DNA of 34,525 bases from Eubacteriales bacterium (GTDB lineage Bacteria > Bacillota > Clostridia > Lachnospirales > Lachnospiraceae), in contig JAUNSC010000034.1 in NCBI GenBank assembly GCA_030539395.1, positions 1 to 34,525 on the forward strand. The letters are read 5' to 3'. The translations under genes and the position numbers were made by a program. Shown here in pieces: positions 1 to 6,692 of this stretch; position 1 is the stretch's first letter, and every line of letters starts with the position of its first letter. Below the pieces are notes generated by a model. It was not told the DNA's origin. It searched no databases and was given only the letters and a program-made list of their open reading frames with translations.

Positions 1-45
1 TAATTATGGCAGATTTGCAGAATAACTTAAATCCACCCCGAAACT

Positions 46-402
46 ATGCGCTTACGGATATACTGGATGATACCATTGTCTAGCCGCATTGACAAATACA
101 GACGGATTATGGAGAAAAAAGAAAAAGCTGGGAAACCTTGCGACATTCTTCATATCGTCAAACTGGACGACAGCCGGGAGAGTGCATTTCTGATACAAGA
201 TATGTTTCCGATAACAGAGGAATACATAGAACGGGAGTATACAATCGCTGGTAATCATCTGATGTTGACGAGTGAGCATACCGCCAGAGAAATTGAGCAG
301 AAAGCAAGAAAAGTCATGGGTATGTTAAAGCGCGGTATCAAGTTCACTCCAACACAGCCGGATGTTATGGCGATATTGGAGAAGCTGAGGGAACATAGAT
401 GA
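46..402 (+). pseudogene. ToxN/AbiQ-like type III toxin, 5'-truncated or frameshifted
   Basis: The 118-residue reading frame resembles the C-terminal two thirds of small gut-Firmicute proteins that I associate with type III toxin-antitoxin (ToxN/AbiQ-like) endoribonucleases. The visible landmarks are YWMIPLSSRIDKYR near the start, AFLIQDMFPITEEYI in the middle and a C-terminal helix ending TQPDVMAILEKLREH. The usual N-terminal beta strands are missing. The ATG at 46 has no Shine-Dalgarno sequence, and its frame has a stop at 28-30. Another frame is open from the window edge to the stop at 81-83 and reads NNLNPPRNYAL just before this ORF, which suits the missing upstream part. A small frameshift near 50-60 would join the two, so the gene looks broken. 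The RNA antitoxin repeats expected upstream would lie outside the window. The family call is from memory and moderate at best. Confidence 0.42.
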
Positions 403-448
403 TTTTCCTTGTTAGTGTAATAATTACATGGCGCTAGCGTCATGTAGA

Positions 449-540
449 TAGGGCAGACAAGGAGAAAATGATGGCTCCGGCTGGATCTATTTTGGCTCTA
501 AAAATTTGGACTGGCACAAATACCAGAGTATTTTTTGAAG
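449..540 (+). other. Possible coding remnant in a gene-poor gap
   Basis: The 275-base gap between the toxin fragment and the terminator at 635 has no convincing gene. One frame between the stop at 449-451 and the stop near 536 reads RQGENDGSGWIYFGSKNLDW and continues HKYQSIF. Its composition looks protein-like rather than random, but it has no start codon. It could be the tail of a degraded gene. I do not recognise the family. Confidence 0.18.
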
Positions 541-634
541 AATATGGATAATAAATTCTTTAAAAAGCAGAGAAAAACAGCCAGTTCATGTTATCCGCTG
601 AGGAGTTTGAATAAAAAAATGGAGCGTAAAAATG

Positions 635-674
635 GAGCTCGGAAACCCATTTATGCGGGTTTCCGGGCTCTTTT
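635..674. terminator. Bidirectional intrinsic terminator
   Basis: A 14-bp stem with one G-U pair (635-648 with 657-670) and an 8-base loop is followed by TTTT on the plus strand. On the other strand the stem is followed by CCATTTTTACG. It lies 4 bases beyond the end of the minus-strand regulator gene and most likely terminates that gene. Confidence 0.8.
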
Positions 675-677
675 GCA

Positions 678-1136
678 TTAGTCATTTGTAAATGGACTTT
701 CGACTCCATTTTCAGAGAGAAATAAATTAACTTCTGTCACATTTTTACATTTCCGGTTGATACACACGATTATTCCAGCGTCAGCAGGGATTTTAGGATA
801 AAGTTCAGAACATCCAGCTAAGGAGAGGGCTTTTTGAGTCTCTTTAAGGTTCATATGTGCTCCAATGCAGAAGGCGGCTAATTTGTATTTTGATGGATTC
901 TTTTTGCCGCTGCAGATTGGATATACATAGTTTTTGCTTAGATTAGAGTCGCGTATAATGATAGAAGGGGTAATATCCGGATGCTCGAAGAAGTAGTTAT
1001 CTATAAAATCTTTCAATGAAATAAATGTTTTTTCGCCTTTGTGCTCATTTAGAAAGGTCTGATATGATTTATGCCCTTGAGAAATGTCTTCCAGCTCCTG
1101 AAATAAAATGGTGGTAGGGGTTTTTTTTGACTTCAT
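678..1136 (-). CDS. Helix-turn-helix regulator divergent from a protein kinase
   Basis: This 152-residue soluble protein has an XRE-like helix-turn-helix region at about residues 55-105, where the segment SNLSKNYVYPICSGKKNPSK looks like the recognition part. The C-terminus holds three Cys (residues 109, 125, 130) without a clear metal motif. I chose the start at 1136 because AAGGAG lies 6 bases upstream; the longer frame from 1154 would place its start before that site. It is transcribed away from the kinase gene at 1232, and the gap between them carries a perfect palindrome. The natural reading is a dedicated regulator of the kinase operon, possibly also a phosphorylation target. That functional link is inference; the exact family is not known to me. 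Confidence 0.72.
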   Translation of the reverse strand: MKSKKTPTTILFQELEDISQGHKSYQTFLNEHKGEKTFISLKDFIDNYFFEHPDITPSIIIRDSNLSKNYVYPICSGKKNPSKYKLAAFCIGAHMNLKETQKALSLAGCSELYPKIPADAGIIVCINRKCKNVTEVNLFLSENGVESPFTND

Positions 1137-1179
1137 AGATGGCTCCTTATGCATGATGGATAATAGTGGAAATAAATGT

Positions 1180-1201
1180 TATAATCATGATAAATGATTA
1201 T
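1180..1201 (+). promoter_or_regulatory. Extended -10 promoter and palindromic operator of kinase gene
   Basis: TGTTATAAT at 1177-1185 is an extended -10 element (TG-N-TATAAT) with no good -35 box. It overlaps a perfect inverted repeat, ATAATCAT-gataa-ATGATTAT (1181-1201), placed where transcription would start. This is the expected position for a repressor site, and the divergent helix-turn-helix protein is the obvious candidate to bind it. The kinase start codon follows at 1232. Confidence 0.6.
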
Positions 1202-1231
1202 TACCTGAAAGACAAGAGGAGATCAACTATT

Positions 1232-2371
1232 ATGACATTAGAAGAGCAGTGCAGATTGTCTTACTATAGAAAAATAGCAGACATCAGCACGCATAAAAAT
1301 GTGTGTCTTGTTCAGCATGTGGAAAATAATCGGATTTTCGTAAAGAAGGAACAGGAAATCTATTGCAGGGAAGTATATGAATATTTGAGGGAGTGTAATA
1401 ATCCTCATATTCCCAGGATTTTTGAATGCATAGAAGATGAAGGGAAACTGATTATTATAGAAGAGTACATACAGGGCGAATCTCTGGCAGTGCATCTTGA
1501 AGAGACGGGAGTTTATACGCAGGAGGAAGTTTGTCGTTTTATGATTACTATATGTGATGTGCTGGAGCAGCTTCATCAATTGCCGCGGCCTGTTATTCAC
1601 AGGGATTTAAAACCGGAAAATATTTTGATTCAGGAAAATGGTTATCTGAAAATCATAGATTTTAATACGGCAAAACAATATGAACAGGGAAAAGGCTATG
1701 ATACAGTAATTATTGGAACACGAAAATATGCGGCTCCGGAGCAGTTTGGCTACCGGCAATCAGATGCAAGGACGGATATTTATGCAATGGGGATCATGAT
1801 GAATTATTTGCTCACAAAAAAATATCCGGATGAATATTTGTATAAGACTGAGAAACATGGAAGGATTTCCGTGCCAGACATTATTAATAAGTGTATTGAA
1901 TTTTCTCCTGACAGCAGATATCAGACGGTAATGGATTTGAGACGGGATCTGCAGACAGTACTGGCCAGGATGATAAAAACGAATCGAACTGGTACAGATA
2001 ATTTACAGGAAAAACTGCCAGAAAAAAGGAGTTTGTGGACAATTCCATTTCTTTTGCCTGGTTTCAGGACAGGGGTAGTCTGGAAAATGATACTTGGCGG
2101 GATTGGCTATTTGCTTATTTTTTGGTTAGGGCTTTCAACAGAATTTACAAAGCCAGATGGCAGTTCGATAACTGGTTTTTACTTATGGGCAAACAGGTTG
2201 ACTTGTTTGATATGGTGTCTGTTAACAATTGCATTTTATGCAGATTATCTTGGTTTGCAAAAGTATTTGCCATTTATGCAAAGAAAATATTTACGTTGGG
2301 TGGGGTATCTTTTGTGGCCAATAATTTTTTTATTTGCGCTGATTTTGATTCTTGCAATTATTGGTGGATAG
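1232..2371 (+). CDS. Membrane-anchored Ser/Thr protein kinase
   Basis: This Hanks-type serine/threonine kinase of 379 residues is read from the ATG at 1232, preceded by GAGGAG 10 bases upstream; the longer frame from 1166 has no such site. The kinase domain fills residues 10-245. It shows the ATP-binding Lys in FVKKE (38/39), the catalytic loop HRDLKPEN (123-130, Asp125), a DFN in place of the usual DFG (143-145), and the activation segment GTRKYAAPEQFG (162-173). Three hydrophobic segments (about 284-301, 314-336, 354-378) anchor the C-terminus. There are no PASTA repeats, so it is not a PrkC-type cell-wall sensor. The catalytic residues are present, so activity is plausible despite the DFN variation. 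The divergent regulator upstream and the small Cys protein downstream probably belong to the same unit. Confidence 0.9.
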   Translation: MTLEEQCRLSYYRKIADISTHKNVCLVQHVENNRIFVKKEQEIYCREVYEYLRECNNPHIPRIFECIEDEGKLIIIEEYIQGESLAVHLEETGVYTQEEVCRFMITICDVLEQLHQLPRPVIHRDLKPENILIQENGYLKIIDFNTAKQYEQGKGYDTVIIGTRKYAAPEQFGYRQSDARTDIYAMGIMMNYLLTKKYPDEYLYKTEKHGRISVPDIINKCIEFSPDSRYQTVMDLRRDLQTVLARMIKTNRTGTDNLQEKLPEKRSLWTIPFLLPGFRTGVVWKMILGGIGYLLIFWLGLSTEFTKPDGSSITGFYLWANRLTCLIWCLLTIAFYADYLGLQKYLPFMQRKYLRWVGYLLWPIIFLFALILILAIIGG

Positions 2372-2452
2372 AATTGTGCTGTCAGCACACCAAAGCTGAT
2401 GGTGTTTATGGTATGCTTTCTTCAATAACAGTAATGAAGGGAGGTGCTGTAA

Positions 2453-2662
2453 ATGCCAAATTATATTATCAATAAAGAAAAGACCGATGGACGTTACAAT
2501 GAAGTTCATACTTCCACATGTATTCGCAGGCCGTCTTACTGGAATCAGTACAATCTTGGATGGCATGCAGATGAAATTGATGCGGTAGCTTATGCAAAGA
2601 GAAATGGCTATCCAGATGCCGATGGATGCTATTATTGCTGTAAAAAAGCACATCGTGGATAG
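2453..2662 (+). CDS. Small Cys-containing protein, hypothetical
   Basis: This 69-residue protein has a strong GGGAGG ribosome site 6-11 bases before its ATG. Its layout, YIINKEKTDGRYNEVHTSTC at the N-terminus and DGCYYCCKKAH at the C-terminus, matches a family of small hypothetical proteins I have seen in gut bacteria that end in GCYYC-x-x-CH-like motifs. Cys23, Cys59, Cys62, Cys63 and His67 could form a small metal-binding knuckle. It lies 81 bases after the kinase gene with no T-tailed terminator between them, so cotranscription is likely. Its function is unknown. Confidence 0.72.
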   Translation: MPNYIINKEKTDGRYNEVHTSTCIRRPSYWNQYNLGWHADEIDAVAYAKRNGYPDADGCYYCCKKAHRG

Positions 2663-2766
2663 GGAAAAGGGAAAAATGGATGTTACGGGCAGCAGCTTTA
2701 TGAGAGATTGCTGCCCTCGGCCTTTATGTTTGCAGTTCTTTAGAGAAAGTCAGGAGAAAAGATTGT

Positions 2767-3534
2767 ATGATATATGAAATAAATGACAGAGATAGTGTGG
2801 TATTTATTTTTGGAGATTGGAAAGAGACAATTATCTGGTCATGCCTGCAAGGTGTGATGGGATACGTTTATGCTGATGATAAATATAATCCCACTTCTGC
2901 AATGGCAATATTGGGTGACTTTTGTTTTTTTGCCGGAACGCCTGACAGGGAATTGATTGCATTTAAACCGGAATGGTGTACACAGGAATTTATAATCGCT
3001 GTTCCGCAGAATCATCAATGGGCGGAGGAAATAGAAAAGTATTATGGCAGCAAGGCAAAAAAGGTTACGCGATATGCCATGAAGAAGGAACAAAATATTT
3101 TTGACAGGCGAAAGTTGGAGTCCATTGTTAAGAAGCTTCCGTCTGAATATATCGTCAGGCTGATAGATAAGCCAATTTTTGATTATTGTAAAAAGGAAGA
3201 GTGGTGCAGGGATCTGGTGTCACAGTTTTCTGATTATTCTTTTTATCAAAAATCAGGTCTAGGTGTTGTCATTACGAAAAATGGGATTCCTGTTTCCGGT
3301 GCATCTTCTTATTCTGCTTATCCTGGCGGGATTGAGATTGAAATTGATACAAAAATGGAATACCGCAGAAAAGGACTGGCTTCTATATGCGGTGCGAAAT
3401 TGATTCTGGAATGTCTTGACAGAGGGCTATATCCAAGCTGGGATGCGCAGAATGTATGGTCGGCAGCTTTGGCAGAAAAGCTGGGATATCATTTGGATTA
3501 TGAATATGATGCTTATGAAATTTGCGGGTATTAA
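2767..3534 (+). CDS. GNAT-family N-acetyltransferase (ZmaR-like)
   Basis: This 255-residue protein matches the GNAT_acetyltran (PF12746-type) architecture. It has a long N-terminal half of unclear role and a C-terminal GNAT fold. The acetyl-CoA loop is YRRKGLA at residues 199-205, followed by ASICGAKLILECLDRGLYP and a WDAQNVWSAALAEKLGY segment that is typical of the family. Members include the zwittermicin A self-resistance enzyme ZmaR, but most have no known substrate. The ribosome site AGGAGA precedes the ATG. The gene sits between the kinase group and the MerR/MATE drug-response pair, which is consistent with small-molecule modification but does not prove it. Confidence 0.85.
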   Translation: MIYEINDRDSVVFIFGDWKETIIWSCLQGVMGYVYADDKYNPTSAMAILGDFCFFAGTPDRELIAFKPEWCTQEFIIAVPQNHQWAEEIEKYYGSKAKKVTRYAMKKEQNIFDRRKLESIVKKLPSEYIVRLIDKPIFDYCKKEEWCRDLVSQFSDYSFYQKSGLGVVITKNGIPVSGASSYSAYPGGIEIEIDTKMEYRRKGLASICGAKLILECLDRGLYPSWDAQNVWSAALAEKLGYHLDYEYDAYEICGY

Positions 3535-3630
3535 GTAACAGAGTGCATTTTAAATATATCAGAAACATTGTTTAAATCAGAAATTTTTGTGCTTATAAAC
3601 TGGAAACTTGACCATGGAGGTATGGTATAT

Positions 3631-3656
3631 CCGGAAATAGTATTTATTCCGGTTTT
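3631..3656 (+). terminator. Weak intrinsic terminator
   Basis: CCGGAA at 3631 pairs with TTCCGG at 3647-3652, with a short loop and a following TTTT. The stem is only six solid pairs, so termination of the acetyltransferase transcript here is possible but not secure. The rest of the 3535-3675 gap is AT-rich, and I see no gene in it. Confidence 0.35.
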
Positions 3657-3675
3657 GGAAAAAGTAAAAATCTTA

Positions 3676-3706
3676 TTGACCTTCACGGAACGTCATAGAT
3701 TAAAGT
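3676..3706 (+). promoter_or_regulatory. MerR-type promoter with 19-bp spacer
   Basis: TTGACC (3676-3681) and TAAAGT (3701-3706) are separated by 19 bp, the over-long spacing that MerR-family activators correct by untwisting DNA. The spacer holds an imperfect dyad, CTTCACG-gaa-CGTCATAG, of the kind bound by TipA/Mta-like MerR proteins. It stands 31 bp ahead of the merR gene, which suggests autoregulation. Confidence 0.65.
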
Positions 3707-3737
3707 AGTTTTATCAGGAGCAGGGAGGCCGGAAGAT

Positions 3738-4583
3738 ATGATGACAGTAAAGGAAGTATCAGAACTGACGGGTATTAGCGCGCGTACACTTCACTATTAT
3801 GATGAAATTGGATTGTTTTGTCCAACTGCTAAAAGTGAAGCGGGATACCGGCTTTATGACGATAAGGCCATGGAGACTTTACAGCAGATATTGTTTTTTC
3901 GTGAGTTTGATATTCCCTTGAAAGAGATTAAAGCAGTTATGGATAATCCTGCTTTTGACAGAAACAAGATTCTGCAAACGCAGAGAAAAATGCTGGTGGA
4001 AAAGAAAGAACGTATGGAGCGTCTGATTGCCAGTATTGATGATATTCTGAAAGGGGACAACAAAATGGATTTTACAATTTTCAGTAAAGCAGAAGTTGAA
4101 GAAATGTTTCAAACAATGATTGAACATATGCCGGAAGAATTGAGACAGCTTTCCATGGATGAGTTTGGAGGCGTGGATCAGTGGAGAAAACATTACATTG
4201 AGGTGGTATCGTCAGAAAAAATGCAGAAAAGTTATGCAAAGGTAGTCGAGTGGTATGGAGGAAAAGATGCTCTTCTGTCTGTTGTAAACAATCCTGTCAG
4301 CAGGAAAGTGGCCGATAGTTATAATAAAAGGATCAATCATATTCTGGAGAAACTGATTGCGAAGCGGGGAAAAGAAATAGATTCCTTTGAGGTGAAAGAA
4401 ATTGTAGGCGAATATGGATTTGTAATGAAACAGTTTACTCAGGTTAAAGAAGAAAAAGGTGTGATGCTTGCTGTTGCCAACTCGTATCGTGATGGATTCT
4501 ATAAAAAGAAATTGGATGAAGTGTACGGTGAGGGCGCAGCTGAGTTTTTTGCAGAGGCCATAGAAGCATTTTATAGCAAATAA
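3738..4583 (+). CDS. MerR-family regulator with TipAS drug-binding domain
   Basis: This 281-residue protein has an N-terminal MerR winged helix-turn-helix (residues 1-70; VKEVSELTGISARTLHYYDE and EAGYRLYDD are typical), a linker coiled coil around 75-110 and a C-terminal all-helical domain of the TipAS type (about 150-280). TipAS domains bind thiopeptides and other lipophilic compounds and switch MerR proteins such as TipA and Mta to activators. GGAGG lies 9 bases before the ATG. The gene has its own 19-bp-spacer promoter and is followed by a MATE exporter in the same direction, so sensing of a toxic compound with induction of efflux is a reasonable model. The ligand cannot be read from the sequence. 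Confidence 0.92.
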   Translation: MMTVKEVSELTGISARTLHYYDEIGLFCPTAKSEAGYRLYDDKAMETLQQILFFREFDIPLKEIKAVMDNPAFDRNKILQTQRKMLVEKKERMERLIASIDDILKGDNKMDFTIFSKAEVEEMFQTMIEHMPEELRQLSMDEFGGVDQWRKHYIEVVSSEKMQKSYAKVVEWYGGKDALLSVVNNPVSRKVADSYNKRINHILEKLIAKRGKEIDSFEVKEIVGEYGFVMKQFTQVKEEKGVMLAVANSYRDGFYKKKLDEVYGEGAAEFFAEAIEAFYSK

Positions 4584-4685
4584 TTAAATTATAAACAAAT
4601 GAGATTAAGAATGTTGACTCAGAGGTGATGAACTTGTAGTTTATTGCCTCTGTTGGTAAATTTCTGGCATAAATATTTATTTTTC

Positions 4686-4718
4686 TTTACAAATCAAAAA
4701 GACGTATGGTATTATAAT
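4686..4718 (+). promoter_or_regulatory. Candidate promoter upstream of MATE leader
   Basis: TTTACA (4686-4691) stands 18 bp before TATTAT (4710-4715), which overlaps a TATAAT (4713-4718). A transcript from here would begin near 4725 and run through the terminator-like hairpin at 4765-4813 before reaching the MATE gene. The assignment rests on box similarity only. Confidence 0.45.
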
Positions 4719-4764
4719 TTCCAGGTTCAAGTGAATATAATATGTTTAAAGCCGGCTAATAATA

Positions 4765-4813
4765 GCGTGAAATCAAGGAGAAATGCTTATCTCCCTTGTT
4801 TTCACGCTTTTTT
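4765..4813 (+). terminator. Intrinsic terminator or attenuator before MATE gene
   Basis: GCGTGAAATCAAGGAG (4765-4780) pairs with CTCCCTTGTTTTCACGC (4791-4807), with one mismatch and one bulge, and is followed directly by six T. It ends 24 bases before the MATE start codon. It can be the terminator of the merR transcript or, given the promoter candidate upstream, a leader attenuator that must be read through to express the pump. I could not find an alternative antiterminator pairing by eye. Confidence 0.7.
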
Positions 4814-4837
4814 ATGTGAGAGGAGGTATTTTATAAT

Positions 4838-6199
4838 ATGAAAGAAAATAAAATGGGTACTATGCCTATGCCCAGACTTGTCATTACAATGTCGCTGCCA
4901 TTGATGCTTTCGCTATTGATACAGTCACTTTATAATATTGTGGACAGTATTTTTGTGGCAAAGCTAAGTGAGGATGCATTGACAGCTACTTCTCTGGTAT
5001 TTCCTGTGCAGCTTTTAATGATTGCAGTGGGGGTTGGTACAGGGGTAGGTGTAAATGCAGTCCTGTCTAAAAATATAGGTGCCCAAAATACTGAGATGAT
5101 TGAAAATACTGCTATGACAGGTTTAATACTTTCGATTTTCAGCACTGTGATTTTTATGATTTTAGGATTTACCTGCACCGGAATTTTTGTCCATACTTTT
5201 ACAAAAAATGAAATCATTGCAGAGTATGGTATTCAATATCTTTCTATCTGTATGATTTTTTGTATCGGAAGCCTGGTCAGCACTATGTTTCAGCGATTTT
5301 TACAATCAGTTGGGGACACCTTTTACAGTATGATCTCACTGATTGCGGGGGCAGTTGTCAATATCATTTTAGATCCGATCTTGATTTTTGGATGGCTTGG
5401 ACTTCCCTCCATGGGAGTGCGTGGTGCTGCAATTGCAACCGTGATCGGGCAGTGTGTCAGTGCTGTCGTTGCAATTTGGCTCAACGCTGTTAAGAATCCT
5501 ACAGTGAAAATAAAATGGAAAGATTATAAAATGAACAAAGCTGTTGTGGCACAAATCTATAAAGTAGGGGTGCCAACCATAATCACACAGTCTATTGGAA
5601 GCGTTATGGTGGCAGTTATCAATGCAATTCTGATTCCTTTTTCATCCACAGCAGTTGCGTTCTTTGGTGTATATTACAAATTACAAAATTTTCTGTTTAT
5701 GCCGATGAATGGATTAGGGCAGGCCGCTATTCCAATTGTAGGATTTTCCTATGGTTCTAAAAATTATAATCGTATTAAGGAAGCAATCCGAACAATTTTA
5801 CCGATAGGAACAGGACTTTCTCTTGTTGCCACGGTAGTTTTTATGGCTTTACCATCTGTATTGCTGGGATTGTTTTCTCCAGGTAATGAGATGCTGAGCA
5901 TCGGGGTTCCGGCTCTGCGGATTATTTCAGTTACTTTTGCGTTTGCTTCTGTCACAATGATTCTTGGATATTCTATGTCCGGATTGGGTAACGGAATGGT
6001 CAATATGTTGGGAACGGCGCTGCGTCAGTTAATCATATTTGTTCCGCTGGCATATTTGTTTGCATCGCGTTTCGGAATCGGAAGGGTATGGTATTCCATG
6101 TGGATTTCTGAATCAGTTGCAATGCTCTATGCTGTTTTTGCAGCCCGAAATGTGATGCGCAGGAGCAAAATTATAATGGAAGAAGAGCAAAGATTATGA
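4838..6199 (+). CDS. MATE-family multidrug efflux transporter
   Basis: This 453-residue, very hydrophobic protein has the two-lobe, roughly 12-helix pattern of MATE/NorM-DinF cation-coupled exporters. The N-terminal signature around PLMLSLLIQSLYNIVDSIFV and the helix-1/2 segment with LVFPVQLLMIAVGVGTGVGV are typical. It has full family length and no frameshift. GAGGAGG precedes the ATG by about 10 bases. The MerR/TipAS gene upstream is in the same orientation, and a terminator-type leader separates the two, so expression is probably conditional. The usual role is export of cationic drugs, toxins or metabolites across the inner membrane; the substrate here is unknown. Confidence 0.95.
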   Translation: MKENKMGTMPMPRLVITMSLPLMLSLLIQSLYNIVDSIFVAKLSEDALTATSLVFPVQLLMIAVGVGTGVGVNAVLSKNIGAQNTEMIENTAMTGLILSIFSTVIFMILGFTCTGIFVHTFTKNEIIAEYGIQYLSICMIFCIGSLVSTMFQRFLQSVGDTFYSMISLIAGAVVNIILDPILIFGWLGLPSMGVRGAAIATVIGQCVSAVVAIWLNAVKNPTVKIKWKDYKMNKAVVAQIYKVGVPTIITQSIGSVMVAVINAILIPFSSTAVAFFGVYYKLQNFLFMPMNGLGQAAIPIVGFSYGSKNYNRIKEAIRTILPIGTGLSLVATVVFMALPSVLLGLFSPGNEMLSIGVPALRIISVTFAFASVTMILGYSMSGLGNGMVNMLGTALRQLIIFVPLAYLFASRFGIGRVWYSMWISESVAMLYAVFAARNVMRRSKIIMEEEQRL

Positions 6200-6283
6200 A
6201 TGGACAAAGTCAGCATATAAACTTGCAGCAGTCAGAGACTGGCTGTTTGAACAGAGTAAATAGTGACGGAAATGTAACAGATG

Positions 6284-6316
6284 AGCGGCGGGATTTTCCT
6301 GCTGCTTTTTATTTTA
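6284..6316 (+). terminator. Intrinsic terminator of MATE gene
   Basis: A 10-bp stem, AGCGGCGGGA with TCCTGCTGCT (two G-U pairs, loop TTT), is followed by TTTTATTTT. It closes the MATE transcript just before the PadR promoter. Confidence 0.8.
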
Positions 6317-6320
6317 CTTC

Positions 6321-6354
6321 TTGACACATAATACTATGTATCGTATAGTATTAT
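6321..6354 (+). promoter_or_regulatory. PadR-operon promoter with embedded operator
   Basis: TTGACA (6321-6326) and TATAGT (6344-6349) are separated by 17 bp, a near-consensus sigma-A promoter. A perfect 10-bp inverted repeat, ATAATACTAT-gtatcgt-ATAGTATTAT (6328-6354), fills the spacer and covers the -10 box. A protein bound here would exclude RNA polymerase. The first gene of the operon encodes a PadR repressor, so autorepression is the likely reading. Confidence 0.82.
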
Positions 6355-6371
6355 ACGAAAGGAGGTATTAA

Positions 6372-6692
6372 ATGGATATTCAGTTAAAAAGAGGACTTTT
6401 AGATGTCTGTGTTCTTGCGGCGATTAAGAATGAAGATTCCTACGGATACCAGATTATCAAGGATATGAAGCCTTATGTGGAAATATCAGAATCGACACTT
6501 TATCCGATTCTTCGGCGGCTGGAATCAGCCCAATTGCTGACGGTGCGTTCTCTGGAGCATAATGGCAGGCTTCGGAAGTACTATCATATTACACCGCTGG
6601 GACTTGAGCGAATTGAAGCTTTTAAGGAAGAGTGGAATGAAATAATGTCGATTTACAGATTTGTAACCAGAGAGGAGAATGACAATGAATAA
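6372..6692 (+). CDS. PadR-family transcriptional repressor
   Basis: This short PadR protein of 106 residues (subfamily 2, no long C-terminal domain) carries the characteristic winged helix: GLLDVCVLAAIKNEDSYGYQ, then SESTLYPILRRLESAQLL, then a wing with NGRLRKYYHITPLGLERI. Such proteins bind palindromes as dimers, and a perfect palindrome overlies the promoter 18 bp upstream. The ribosome site is GGAGG. The end of the gene overlaps the start of the DUF1700 gene, so they are translationally coupled. PadR-DUF1700-DUF4097 operons are common in Firmicutes and are generally linked to envelope or antimicrobial stress; the inducer here is unknown. Confidence 0.93.
   Translation: MDIQLKRGLLDVCVLAAIKNEDSYGYQIIKDMKPYVEISESTLYPILRRLESAQLLTVRSLEHNGRLRKYYHITPLGLERIEAFKEEWNEIMSIYRFVTREENDNE

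Noticed and set aside
2035-2475. 146-codon frame overlapping the kinase C-terminus
   Set aside because: It is a different-frame shadow of the membrane segments of the kinase. The kinase frame has domain evidence; this frame has none.
2678-2714. Hairpin GGGCAGC/GCTGCCC as a terminator
   Set aside because: The 7-bp stem is not followed by a T run, and its position just ahead of the acetyltransferase start suggests chance or minor mRNA structure.
2592-2777. 61-codon frame between the small Cys protein and the acetyltransferase
   Set aside because: It overlaps the end of the small Cys gene in another frame, has no ribosome site at its start and no family resemblance.
4644-4841. 65-codon frame ending at the MATE start
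   Set aside because: It reads through the terminator hairpin and starts at TTG without a ribosome site. It is kept only as a possible leader-peptide idea in the findings.
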